Below are positions 1 through 10,885 of a stretch of DNA of 64,000 nucleotides, piece by piece (position 1 is the stretch's first letter; the number at the start of each line of letters is the position of its first letter). The notes beneath the pieces were generated by a model. That model was given only the letters and a program-made list of their open reading frames with translations. It did no database searches and was not told the DNA's origin. This DNA comes from Collybiopsis luxurians FD-317 M1 (lineage: Eukaryota; Basidiomycota; Agaricomycetes; Agaricales; Omphalotaceae). The position numbers and the translations under genes are program-made. Location: positions 51,500-115,499 of the forward strand of contig KN834749.1 of NCBI GenBank assembly GCA_000827265.1, given 5' to 3'.

Positions 1-350
1 ATATATGGTGTACATTTTTATTAGGTATTATACTTTATAATGTATTACAGTATACTAGTATTAACCTAATATACTCAAGTACAGTATTTCAGTACAGTAA
101 AGAGCTTATACATGTACATATAGTGTGTATATAGTATGGTATAATTGTGATATACTTGTTTTGACCATATGAAAATTATTTTGATTGTAGACAGCTCACA
201 GAGTTGCATCATGTGACTTATGTCAAATTTCAGTTTCTATGAGTTATCTACAACTAAGAAGGTGTCCTTGTCATGTATTTAGGATAGATTAAAGCATAGG
301 TATATATATTCAATATAATTTTGCCTTATTTGGTAATATTTACAGCATCA

Positions 351-492
351 CTCAGGTATCCTTGGGATACCTGAGGTCTGCCCAGGATATTGGCATTTCC
401 TAGGTTACCTGAGGTTCACCCATGTTGCACAGGTCACCTAGGTCACCCAGGTCCCTCAGGCTGCTCCAGGTTGCCTCCTAGGTAACCTGAGG
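351..492. repeat. Palindrome plus CCTAGGT/CCTGAGG repeat block
   Basis: A perfect inverted repeat with 11-base arms (CTCAGGTATCC at 351-361 and GGATACCTGAG at 365-375) and a 3-base loop opens the block. It continues with near copies of one 16-mer, at 399-414 (CCTAGGTTACCTGAGG) and 477-492 (CCTAGGTAACCTGAGG). Related ACCTAGGT/ACCCAGGT units lie between them. It sits just upstream of the first Helitron frame. It could be a transposon terminal or subterminal structure; its function is unknown. Confidence 0.7.
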
Positions 493-547
493 CTCAGATC
501 AATTTTCCTGATGTTATGTAGATGGATCTACCACCACCAAAAAACAC

Positions 548-3500
548 ATGCAAAATGAGATATGGTCTCTAATTGCTCATCGAGGAGCCCCATCCTGGTA
601 TATTACTATCTTACCCACTGATAAGAAACATCCCATATCCCTGTATTACTCAGGTACAGAAGAAACTTTTAGTCCTAAAATTTTGGACTATAACACACAC
701 CTTTACCAAACTGCAAAAAATCCAGTTGCTGCAGCAAGATTCTTTCACTTTATAATCCAAACTTTTATTACTGATGTTCTTGGGTGCAGGTTCACTCATC
801 AAGGATTATATAGTGACCATGCTGCCCATTACAGTACTGTTGAACAGCAGGAAAGACTTACTTTGCATCTACACCTTCTACTCTGGTTAAAAGGAAACAT
901 ATCTCCACAAGAAATGAGAGATTGTATTCTGGACCCTGAATCAGGATGGAGTACTAAAGTCATTCAATATTTAGAAAGTATTCATTGTGGAGAATACAAC
1001 AATGGCTCACAGAATGACATTAATCAAATGATAAAAAGTGCATCTTTGCATCCAAACTATCAAAATCTAACAGAGACCATGCCCATTCCTCCACCTCCTT
1101 TATGTGGAAAGCATCAGTCTTTGCAAGCTTTGCCAGAAGAGTGTGAGTCATGTAAGACATATAGAACCTGGAGACAAAACTATGAATTTACTGTTGACAA
1201 TTTGATCTCCAAATCAAATTTCCATACCTGTGACTGTAATGTTAAAAAAGATGGTATACAAAAATTAAACAGCTTATCTTGGGGTTGCAAAGATAATAAA
1301 TGGGGTAAATGCAAAGCTCACTTTCTCTGGCCCTTATTTAAAGAGACTGTTGTAGACTTAAATTCTGGTGCTATTTTTATGTGTAAAGGTGAACCATGGC
1401 TCAATATGTTTACCCATGTATTGACATATATCCTTAGATGCAATACTGATATTACAAATCTTAGTTTTGGGACAGCAATAAAAGCCACTGTTTTGTATAT
1501 ATCTGACTATATAACTAAAGCATCCCTGAAGACACATGTTGTTTTCAGCTGCATATCTTCAGTGTTTACCAAACATGCAAACCTAATTCATGGCTCCAGA
1601 TCATTTCAAGAAAAAGCTCAAATAATCATTACCAAAATTGTTAACCTTCTTACTACAAAGATAGAATTAGGTGGTCCAATAATAAGCAGGTTTTTTTAGG
1701 TAATTCAGATCACTATACTGATCATTCTTTTTTTCCATTGTATTGGCAAAGCTTTGTTGCTGAGGCCAGATGCTTCTGGCATAAAGAAGAGACAGATGAC
1801 CAAAAGCATAAAGTAACCTTAGTTAAGAAAAAAGGTGCTGTGATTGGACTTTCATCAGTACATGATTACATGTATAAAGGTGATGACTTAGCAGGCATGA
1901 GTTTATATGAGTGGGCCAGGTGCACTGAGTGCATCACCATGGCCAAAGCAGCTACTAAGAAGAAAGACAAGACAAATGGCAATAACAGGGCAAATAATAA
2001 CCCAAATTCCATTAAGGAGTTGTCTGTCCCTGATATTTAATTTGTAGAAGAAGATCCATCTGATCTTTCTGCCAATTCTTCAGATTCATCTACAATTAAT
2101 AAAAAGCAAGCTGAAACACTCTCTGGTCTAAATAGCCAGCTTTGTAAATCTTGCCATTGACTTCATTGTCAACACTCCTTATATGAAACTCACACAACCT
2201 ATGTGAGGAAGCCATCAGAGTTTAATTTAGTAAATTTCATAGGGGATACTCTACCTCAACCAGATACAGGTGACCATAAATATTATTGCTCAACTATGCT
2301 GACACTGTTTAAGCCTTGGTGGACAAGAAAAGATCTAAAAGCAGATGATTTTTCTAGGAAAGCTACATTCAGTGACTACAAATTTTCACCCAGAGAGTTA
2401 CAACTAATGAAAAATTTCAACCTTCAATATGAATGTTTGGATGCTAGAGATGATTATCAAGCTCAACTCAAATTAAGTGCCCCTGTTGATTCCAGCTGAG
2501 ATAATTCATTCAGGGATTGGTTGGGTGACAATGACTGCAATTCAAATAAATTTGTAAGAATTGACAACATTGACACTGACTTTGAAGGGATATTGGGCTC
2601 ATCCCTATCAAAAGGATATTGTAAGCAAATGCAGCAGATCAAAGAGATGAGATCTATCATGGTCAATACAGGTTGGACCAAACCAGTTACAGCTCCTTTA
2701 GACAAATGCTCAGCAGATGCAAATATCCAACCCCCACCTGGTAAAATTTTAACAGGTGCAGAGGTTATAGCTAAAGCCAAAAGGAACCTAAAGACCAATA
2801 ATATTATCCAAGGCAATGAAAGTAACAGATCCAATACTCCACCTTTGTATCAGTATAAAGGTGAACAAATAAAAATCATTGACAAGGCTTATTTAGAAAA
2901 ATCTTTTGTGAGTTCTGAGTCTTATCAATCAATGCTACAGACATGCTGTGCACAGTATGACCTTAATGAAAAGCAAGAAAGAGCTTTCAAAATAGTAGCC
3001 AATCATGCCTCATCTCCATTACATGATCAGTTAAAGGTGTATATTGGTGGCATGAGAGGAACTGGCAAATCACAAGTTTTGAAAGCACTTTCAATATTTT
3101 TTTCTCTAAGAAATGAACCACATAGATTCTTAGTTGTTGCATCAACTGGTAATGCAGCTTCATTATTAGGAGGTGCTACTTATCATTCAGTTTTGAGCAT
3201 CTCATCTCATGGGATATCAGATAAAAGTCTGCCATCAGTAAGAGAGAATCTACCAGGTGCAGAATATATATTTGTTGATGAAGTTTCAATAATCTCAGCT
3301 TGTGACTTGTATTTAATCAGTGCAAGGCTAGCTAAGGCTTTAGGGAATGAAGAAATAGAATTTGGCAGCATGAATATGATTTTTGCTGGTGATTTTGCTC
3401 AGCTACTTCCTGCTTTGGGCTCTGCATTGTATTCTTCTACAATTGGACTATCTGGTAAGAGCAATTATCAACAGAAAGAAAGCATTGGCAAGTCAATATG

Positions 3501-4853
3501 ACATAAAATTACAACTGTGATAATATTACACAAAAATATACATCAAAACAGCTTATCTCCTGAAAATATTAAATTTAGGATTGCATTAGAAAACATGCAT
3601 TTCAAAAAATGCACCCACTCAGATATTGCTTTTCTTCGCTCCCAGATATCAGCCAATGTACCAGGTGCTGACTCTGTATGTGACAACAAATTCTGCAATG
3701 TTCCAATCATTACAGCACTGAATATTCACAAAGATGAGATAAACTAACTTGGTAGTGAACAATTTGCCTTGGAACACAACTGTAAATTATTCCATTTCTA
3801 CTCTGAAGATGTGGCACATCAAGTGACAGATGATGCAGGCCTAGATTGAAAGAGAGGCAAAAAGGTTATTCCAATAAGTGTGATGTCAGATGACATTCAA
3901 AACTTCTATGGTCTCTGAATCATAGCTCCTCAGATTCACAGGTGGCATCTAAATTATCTTTATGCATTGATATGTCTGTTATGATTCACAGAAATATTGC
4001 TACAGAATTGTGTATAACAAAAGGTCAAGAGGGTACTGTGTATGGTTGGCAAACTAAAAAAGGCATCAGAAGACAGCTGATGCTTGATGTTTTATTTGTA
4101 AAGTTGATCAACTTACCACCTGGTCGATTGATACAGATTGACAGCTTGCCTGACAATGTAGTCCCTTTATACAGCACTAGCAACTCCATGCAAATTACTC
4201 TACCAAATGGTAATGCAGTCAATATCATACACCAGCAAGTTGAGGTGCTGCCTAATTTTGCAATGACAGACTTTGCTTCACAAGAAAAAACTCAACCATT
4301 TAATGTTGTTGATATAAATAACTGCAAAGACTATCATGGAATTTATACTGCATTATCATGCAGTGCTACAGCAGTGGGAACTCTTTTAATTCAAGACTTC
4401 TCACCTAAGAAAATTACAGATAGTAAAACTTTAGATGTAAGACATGAGTTTTGTGAGTTGGAAATACTGAATGAAGTTACTTGTTTATGTTATGAAGGGC
4501 TATTGCATACATCAGTGGCTGGAAGTTACTGCAAAAATATTATAACCACATATAAAGCATGGAAAGGAATGCACCATGTGCCTCAAAATGTGCCTGCTGC
4601 AATCAAGTGGTCATCAAAAGACCCTTGGAAAGACTTAGATATTGATGAAATAAAATGGCAAATTATACCCAATAACAAACAAACAAGAGACAATAAAACA
4701 ACCAATTTAAACCCTGAGGAGGGAAGGGAGCCCAATGTCCTCAACAATTTATACAACACAGAATTGCCCAAATTACCTAGCGTGTCTTTTACATTCACTG
4801 CCAGTCAATCATTCACTGTGGTTGGATCCCAAACATCACAGACTTCAAGTTAA
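548..4853 (+). pseudogene. Helitron Rep/PIF1-like helicase, broken
   Basis: The protein would nick and unwind DNA for rolling-circle transposition. The intact first segment (548-1699, 383 codons) is the Helitron-like N domain: WYITILPTD near residues 17-24, the HxH metal motif in HLHLLLW (residues 107-113), and a tyrosine motif of the YxxxYxxK type (YISDYITK). Segments at 1738-2040, 2203-2499, 2521-3501, 3517-3747 and 3942-4853 continue the same protein across stops and frame changes. The 2521-3501 part carries the helicase motifs GGMRGTGKSQVL (Walker A), IFVDEVSII (Walker B) and FAGDFAQLLPALG (motif III). The 3942-4853 part carries the late motif YTALSCSA, where this helicase family normally has Arg in place of Cys. 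It has no introns and no host gene within it. It is a relic and cannot make a full protein. Confidence 0.85.
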
Positions 4854-4948
4854 GCCTCAACTGATACCCTTGCAAATGGTGCTATCAATAAAAAGTGAAT
4901 TCAGAAAGAGAACTCAAGCTCTGATTAAAATGCTGTTAAAAAAATAGG

Positions 4949-5722
4949 ATGTTTTTGTATAGGCACCTCTGCTCAGGGCCTACATGGGAGAACAATAGTT
5001 GTGCATATGATGCAGTTCTGTCTGTATTTTTGGCCATTTATTTCTCAAATCCTGAAAGATGGAGACTTTACTTTAAATCATCAGGAAATTCATCTGTTTC
5101 AAATTTAGACAATTATATAGAAAGATATGAAAAGGTCAATATGACATTAAATGATGTTCAAGATGCATTGCATCACAACTTGTATTCTAACAACCACCAG
5201 AGCTTTGCATGGGGGCAATATACCTCTGCAGGATCCATCTGTGTTGAACTACTTGAACAAGGGAGAGCTCTATTCAGTAGAAAATATGTTTGTCCAATAG
5301 ATGCAGAGCATCAGTGTAATAGAACAAATCTGATACTATCCAACTCACTCATGGACTCAACTCAGTTATATTCATCCATATCAGACTGGATTACTGAGAA
5401 TAAACATTCAACAAGAAATAAGTGTTTAACCTGCTCAGCAAGTGTTGAGATAATTTACAGTGCAGTAAGCCTTCCTTCCATCATTGCATTCCAGTTATCA
5501 CAGGCTAATCATGAACATGAGATTCCTTATATTGATTTTACATTAACTTGTGCTGATTCAAATAATCACCATGTGACTTATCATCTGAGGGGGATTATAT
5601 ACTTTGGCAATGCTTATTATACATCCAGAGTTTTAATGAAGGTAATATATGGTTCTACAATGGTGCTGCAAATGGGGGAAAGTTCAGCTAATATAAGATT
5701 TTTTGAAGGGTCAGTACTATAG
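4949..5722 (+). pseudogene. Helitron-associated cysteine-protease-like ORF (USP-like)
   Basis: This 257-codon frame directly follows the helicase part. It has a Cys box (WENNSCAYDAVLSVF, residues about 11-25) resembling the catalytic Cys box of ubiquitin-specific-protease-like peptidases. Two Cys pairs follow (a C-x6-C near residue 112 and CLTC near 155), and a late segment GIIYFGNAYYTSRV sits where a His-containing box would be expected. Agaricomycete Helitrons often carry such an ORF. The expected His in the late box appears as Tyr here, so activity is doubtful. The frame is open but belongs to a decayed element. The family placement is by motif resemblance only. Confidence 0.55.
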
Positions 5723-5893
5723 TTTGGTCAATTTTTTGAACTTTGGGATAAAAAAAAAATTCAGATGTGATCCCCAAAATTTCAGAAATTTTGGATCTTA
5801 CACTTGGGGGGGTTATCAGGGGTCCTCTCTGCACTTCTTCAAGGCACCCCTAGTTGCAGCTCATCTCAAGTTCCATGTCTCCCACCAGCATCA

Positions 5894-6547
5894 ATGAACA
5901 GCACATCCATCTTGGTAACCACTGAATTGTACTCATCTTCCACATCTGTGGACTCTGTTTCCATGTCAACTCCTGTTTTGAACTGCAATACCTCTGCCAG
6001 CTTGCAGTCAGCTCCCTATCCTGACAGTGATGATGTACTCAATGCAGTGGATCCTCAGCTCTTTGTAGAGGCTGGTATAGCTATTCCTCCCACCCATATC
6101 ATCTATAAATCTCAGGCATCTGAGTCAGGGACTGTGGAACCAACTGTCACCACCCTGGAGCACTCTAGTCTCATACCGGCACCTTCTTCTACTTCTGTAA
6201 ACCTGGATGCAGTTGCAGTGGCTGCAATTTCTCCAGCTGCAACTAGCGATGGTGACAATGACCCAGCTGGAGTTCCTCCAGTTGCAACTAGTGACAATAT
6301 TAATGACCCACTTGACATCTGGACATTTTTGAGTGGTGGAATAGTTTCAGATGAGCCAGCCAAGGATGTTTTCCAGCAGTGTCCTTTTGTCAATCTCAAT
6401 GGCAGCTATTCTGCCAAGTGCAGGCTCAATTCTGATACTAACACTGGGAAGAAGAAGACAAAGGTCTTTGAAGCTGGTAGTTCTGGGAAGGCACAGGCTG
6501 AGAATGCTGGACTGGATTCAAGCATCACCTCAAAACCTTGTCCCTGA
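5894..6547 (+). pseudogene. Ser/Thr-rich ORF of the Helitron
   Basis: The frame opens at ATG 5894 and runs to a stop at 6547, about 217 codons. It is rich in Ser, Thr, Pro, Ala and Val, with two related units (PAATSDGDNDPAG and PVATSDNINDPLD). A Lys-rich patch (GKKKTKV) lies near the end. There is no recognised domain. It follows the protease-like ORF on the same strand and shares its CpG-poor composition, so it most likely belongs to the element. It may simply be the linker or tail of a longer element protein. Confidence 0.4.
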
Positions 6548-8062
6548 CCAAAACCCTTGACCAAGGCCCAGCTTACAGGGGAATTGCACCAGTGACAGTC
6601 CTCAGATGCAGTAGAGCTCACCACACATCCTTGCTGTGAAAACACTGGTAGCAAGTATAAAGCACTTCTCAATGACAGGGCTCTGCCTGCTTGTAAAATG
6701 TGATCATTTCATTCCATCTTGTTCTTTTGTTGCCCTTTCACTGTATCACTGATTGTTTATTGTGTCACTAATTGTTATGCATCCTGATCTGCATCTGTAA
6801 TCTGCAAATTTGCAATATTTATTGTTGATGTATCTTGGTACTACATGTAGTTCACATGTTTTAATAGTTCTTTGTTTATTACATTATAATAATGACTTGA
6901 TATCCACAGTGCCTCCAAGTTGAACTTCAACATGACCCAGATGCAGTATGTTGATTGTGATCAACTTGAGTCATACCCTTGTCATTTAATTTGTGCACCG
7001 TTTGGTATCCCTGCCACTGTAGAAATAATATTCATGATTTTTGTTCTCCAAGCTGCTCTTATTGAACCCATGGTTGTTGAACCATGTCCATATGTTTTGA
7101 TATTCAGTACTAGTTTTTTTTTTTTTCCACATAAAAAAAATGTTCAGTGGTCTATTATCAGGTCAGTTTTGAGGTTATGTTTCAGATTCCAGGGATTTCA
7201 TGGGCAAAATACAGTACCTAGCCCTGCCGCATTTGCCCTGCCATCTACAGCAGCCGTGCAAGGAAAATATCCTGCCGAAATCAGGAGCCATCCATGGATT
7301 GATCGTATCAATGACCCCAGGGCATGTAGATTCACTGACCTGAAAAGGGAATGCGCTGATGGGCAGGACTGCCCTGCCCACCAGCCAAAATCAGCCTATA
7401 GCAGTAGCAAGTCCAAAATTATTGTGTCTACTTAGTATAGCAAGTGTAATATTATTTCTACTTGCATTTATATAACAAGTCTGTTTATATATTATTATTG
7501 CCCTATGCTCTCAATCCGACCCATGCTCTACCAGTGTGTCAGTGTGTCTGCCATATTGTTCTTTGCTTCAGCCTACCTTTACTTTGCTTATTTGTGTTCC
7601 TCTTCTGAATGATGCTATCCCAATATATTCACCACATTTGACCTGTACTTTTGCATACTATGCTTGCAATGCTTCATCTAGAATACTACAATAACTCAAG
7701 ATCAATCAAAAGCCTGGACTCATATCTGCCACATGCGAAGCACAGTTGCCCACTAGTACATAGTCATATTAAAACTAAACATAAATATGAGGATGGACTG
7801 CCCACCGGCTATATGATCTCTATACCCACCAACCATCACTTTATTATAAGGGCAGGGTATTCTTAATCAGCGGACATTCACTTTTATATCCTATTATAAA
7901 CCTATCTTCTTTGCCAGGTGAAACTTGATACTGTGGTATGAAAGGAATTATTATACCCTCCTGCCATTATGTACTTATTCTACACCTATACATTCACCTA
8001 TTGCTGGACTGGTGTCCTAAACCAACTTTACCCCTAATAGGAGAAACAAGCGAAGTAATTAA
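6548..8062. other. Transposon-to-host transition, no gene seen
   Basis: The first part is AT-rich and CpG-free like the Helitron; CpG reappears from about 7.0-7.2 kb. It contains a T-run near 7114-7126 and an 8-base perfect inverted repeat with a 5-base loop (TGGGCAGG at 7360-7367, CCTGCCCA at 7373-7380). Several CCTGCC units lie at 7220-7380. Short open frames here show no conserved motif. The last few hundred bases are the 3' flank of the thaumatin-like gene. Confidence 0.5.
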
Positions 8063-9046
8063 CTAAGGGCAGAAAGTAATTGTAAAAGCAATATTTCCAG
8101 CACCGCAAGCACGGACAGGGGAATCATTACCACAACCAGATGTGTCCTAGATAGAAAGTCAATTAGCACCTTGCTCAATGAGCATGTAAATACACGACTT
8201 GCGCCAATAGGGTAAGCTTCACTGCACTGAAACACAACATGAGTATATCATTGAATCAGGAGCAGTAAATAGAACTCACACCACAGTTTGCATTTGTGCA
8301 AGTAACAGTGTCGCAGCCGGCGGCAGCGATCTGGATGGACTGCGTAAACCCTTGAATATTGGAGATGTCATAAGCCTGAAAGTTTGTTGGTCAGTACTTT
8401 AGATCTATGATGCCAGATGCGGCTACGCAACCTGCGGTGTGTAGAAGTCGCCCGTGTCTAAAATTCAAAAGTGAGAATTCAAAGCAGAAAGGCGATGACG
8501 GCGACACATACCCAAGTTAAACTCGGTGATCGTACAGTCTTCCCCACTGGCTCCGCAAGCACCATTTTGGGCGAAAACACGACCGACCCACTGTATCAAT
8601 TTGTTGAATCAGTTATCGAACATCTTACCGGTACTCCCGCAACGTACATCAACAGGTATAGTGATGGTTTTGCTTGCTCCAGCGGACAGTGTTCCAGGTT
8701 GAGCGGCCGCTGCAGCGAAAGCTTCATGAGAGCGACGAACCGATAGAGACAAACGATCTACGTACTGTAATAACCAGCGCCGGCGCAACCTGTTATAAGG
8801 GAATCAAGATATGCACCACGCATGAGCGAGAGGATACGAAAGACATCTACATACGAGGGCTATAGCCACAAGCAGTATTAGCGACGACGGGAGTCACGGA
8901 AGAACCACATTTATTGACGAGGGTGAACTGAAAAGGCACAAATGAGTATTCAATTGGGAATATTGGATGAAAATACCTACCGCATGCTGGGCGCAAATTA
9001 ACGAAGAGGCAGAAGCCAATACAGAGAGGAGGAGGAGAAGTTTCAT
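8063..9046 (-). CDS. Small thaumatin-like secreted protein
   Basis: I assembled nine exons: 9046-8981, 8927-8855, 8789-8766, 8709-8648, 8590-8512, 8457-8432, 8375-8280, 8226-8203 and 8146-8063, giving about 177 residues. Residues 1-22 form a signal peptide with a poly-Leu core. The mature part has 12 cysteines. The string WVGRVFAQNGACG, followed by YDISNIQGF and the ending AFTITFCP, is characteristic of small fungal thaumatin-like (GH152-type) proteins. Such proteins are secreted and some bind or cleave beta-1,3-glucan, often acting on the fungal wall. The exact activity here is inferred. The intron at 8202-8147 has a GC donor (GCAAGT) instead of GT; without it the conserved frame is lost. 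A TATAAAA box lies about 85 bases upstream of the ATG. Confidence 0.88.
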
Positions 9047-9776
9047 GCTGATGTCGGTTTTGGTTGAATGGCTAGAGGCTTTTGGAGGTGCTTTAAGTTG
9101 CGTGCGGAATGAGACTTATTCTCTGGGTTTTATACACTCCTCGGATTTCAAACTAAATTCCAAATTCCCGTTTCAGTACTCGAAGAAGCTCGGAACCAAG
9201 CCATACGGAACCTGCGGGCCTGCACATGGTCATCGAAAGTAGCGGCAGTGGCATTCCTCTGGTTCCTAAATTGGCTTCATCAAACTAAGCCCGTTGTGAC
9301 TTCGAAAAAGCCGGGTATCGTTTTGAGAGATGCTATTGTAGAGTGCAGCCGAACAAGGCTGCAGAGGCCTGTGCAGGCCGTAAAGGAACTCAAGCTTAAG
9401 AGTTAATCCCAAAATATCAGGAGGTAAAAGAAGGGGGAAGGACTCCGCCGATGTGTGGTATGCCGACAGTCTCGTTTCGGTTGGTTCTGATGTCGATATT
9501 CAAAATAACATTCTGCTAGTCGACAGCTACAGCCACCCGCCATTGAATCATCATAGTAGCTGCGCATGCTTTACGGGAACGGGTAGGAGAGATCGCACGT
9601 TTTGCTTAAGCATTGAACGCGAGGACGTTATCTGGACCAAACGAATGTCGGAGGCTATCGCTATCGAGTAGTGAGAGTATCCCAAAAGGCCTAACGTTAC
9701 CGGTTGAAATGGACAATGGTATACTTACTAAAATTACAGTCTAGAGTACTTTGTATGTGGAAGCACAATGAATCTG
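9047..9776. other. Intergenic, tandem minus-strand genes
   Basis: This holds the promoter of the thaumatin-like gene and the 3' flank of the Sec14 gene. Small open frames on + show no conserved motif and no plausible splice continuation. Apart from the TATA box I see nothing specific. Confidence 0.5.
9128..9134 (-). promoter_or_regulatory. TATA box of the thaumatin-like gene
   Basis: TATAAAA reads on the minus strand 82-88 bases upstream of the ATG at 9046. This spacing fits a TATA element with a short leader, as expected for a strongly expressed secreted protein. Confidence 0.55.
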
Positions 9777-10833
9777 TCAATGACTCCATGGTCCCGCGTC
9801 GCTCATTGAACATCCGTCTGGACATTCACAAGATCCGCCGAAAAATTTCGGCAAATTTTCCTCTGGAATCTGTGCCAGAAGAACTTCTTTGTTCTTCGCT
9901 CCCAAAACCTGAATCTTCGCTACTGTCACCTCATCTAGCCACGGCTTAACAACGGACCATACACCCGTGAATAAGAATGGTGCATTGATAATGTAGAATT
10001 TTCCTGATCATTACCTATGAGTACTTATACGTGGGCGACGATAAATTGACTGACCCATAGTCTCGGGATAGTGATCCTGCCCTATAGATGCAGCAGACAT
10101 GACGTAGTCCTTAACGCGGTAAAAGTTTCGTAATGAGACGTCTTTGAGATCTAGGATCGTGCAATAGGTAGAAACGGGGTGTCCGACGAGGTTCGAGCAA
10201 GCTGGCAAACGTTCAGTCATTGATTTCTCGTACTCAAAAACCAGCCGCTTAAGCTGGCGATCGGGGGTCGTAATAGAATAGAGAGCATTGATATCCAGGA
10301 ATCCCAGCCGTTCGATATAGATTGGGCGTCCATCCTGACCGGATATGTAAAATTTTGGAATCATAATACATCAGACGAATAAATACTGACTTTGTCTACT
10401 TTGTGGTAAAATTGAGGATAGTATTTGTCAACTTGGGCCTTTTCGTTATAATCAAAGCTCCTTTGCTTGGTTGAGGCGGATAATCGTCGGGACATTAGGA
10501 AACAAGACTAACTTTACGATCTCGTCCACTCCAAACTCTTTTCGCCATTTCTCATTAGCCAGCCACATCGCCTTAGCCAAGGCAATATCAAACTTTCGTG
10601 CGCGAAGAAATCTAGAAGGATATGAGGGATCGGGGGAAGTAATAACTTGATCGACGGCGAGCGGACCTCAGCAAAGCGGCATCACTCATCCGAGCCTCGA
10701 CATAACCGTCTTCCCCTTCCTGAGCAAACAGGGTCTCATTCTGCTCCCTCAGTTCCTTTTTGAATTGGTCGAGAGCTGATTGCTGGGTAGGACTGAGATT
10801 TCCGGGATAACCAGATGGTGGTTGGTAGGTCAT
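9777..10833 (-). CDS. SEC14: Sec14-like phosphatidylinositol/phosphatidylcholine transfer protein
   Basis: The protein moves phosphatidylinositol and phosphatidylcholine and supports Golgi secretion. Exons read from MTYQPPSGYPGNL at 10833. The CRAL-TRIO N-terminal helix segment (FLRARKFDIALAKAMWLA) follows an intron. The lipid-binding CRAL-TRIO domain begins at DGRPIYIERLG and includes FYIINAPFLFTGVW and the end motif NLPKFFGGSCECP. The protein ends in MSDAGPWSH with a TGA at 9777-9779. Length is about 290-300 residues, normal for fungal Sec14. At least four introns are needed, at about 10665-10620, 10510, 10400-10360 and 10045-9990. The start codon lies only 52 bases from that assigned to the divergent Dcp1 gene. 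Confidence 0.88.
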
Positions 10834-10885
10834 AATTCCAATTCACGTGACTACGTACCGTCCTTGGAACTCGACGTTCACAGCA

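Larger units (their letters stand above)
1..7000 (+). mobile_element. Decayed Helitron (rolling-circle DNA transposon)
   Basis: Seen: a run of + strand reading frames, separated only by stops and small frameshifts, encodes in order a Helitron-type Rep domain with an HxH motif, a PIF1-like SF1 helicase, a cysteine-protease-like ORF and a Ser/Thr-rich ORF. The stretch is visibly AT-richer than the rest and nearly lacks CpG. Known: this order is that of agaricomycete Helitrons, which replicate through a Rep/helicase fusion. Inferred: the element is inactive. Its ends are not resolved; I saw no convincing 5' TC or 3' CTRR terminus with an adjacent hairpin. The right limit is set only by the return of CpG near 7.0-7.2 kb, and the left end may lie outside the window. 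Confidence 0.8.

Noticed and set aside
7360..7440. Helitron 3' terminus
   Set aside because: The hairpin at 7360-7380 is not followed by CTRR at the usual distance.
8471..9242. Open frames on + between 8.4 and 9.2 kb
   Set aside because: They are antisense to the thaumatin-like exons on minus, whose splice-joined frame is conserved throughout.
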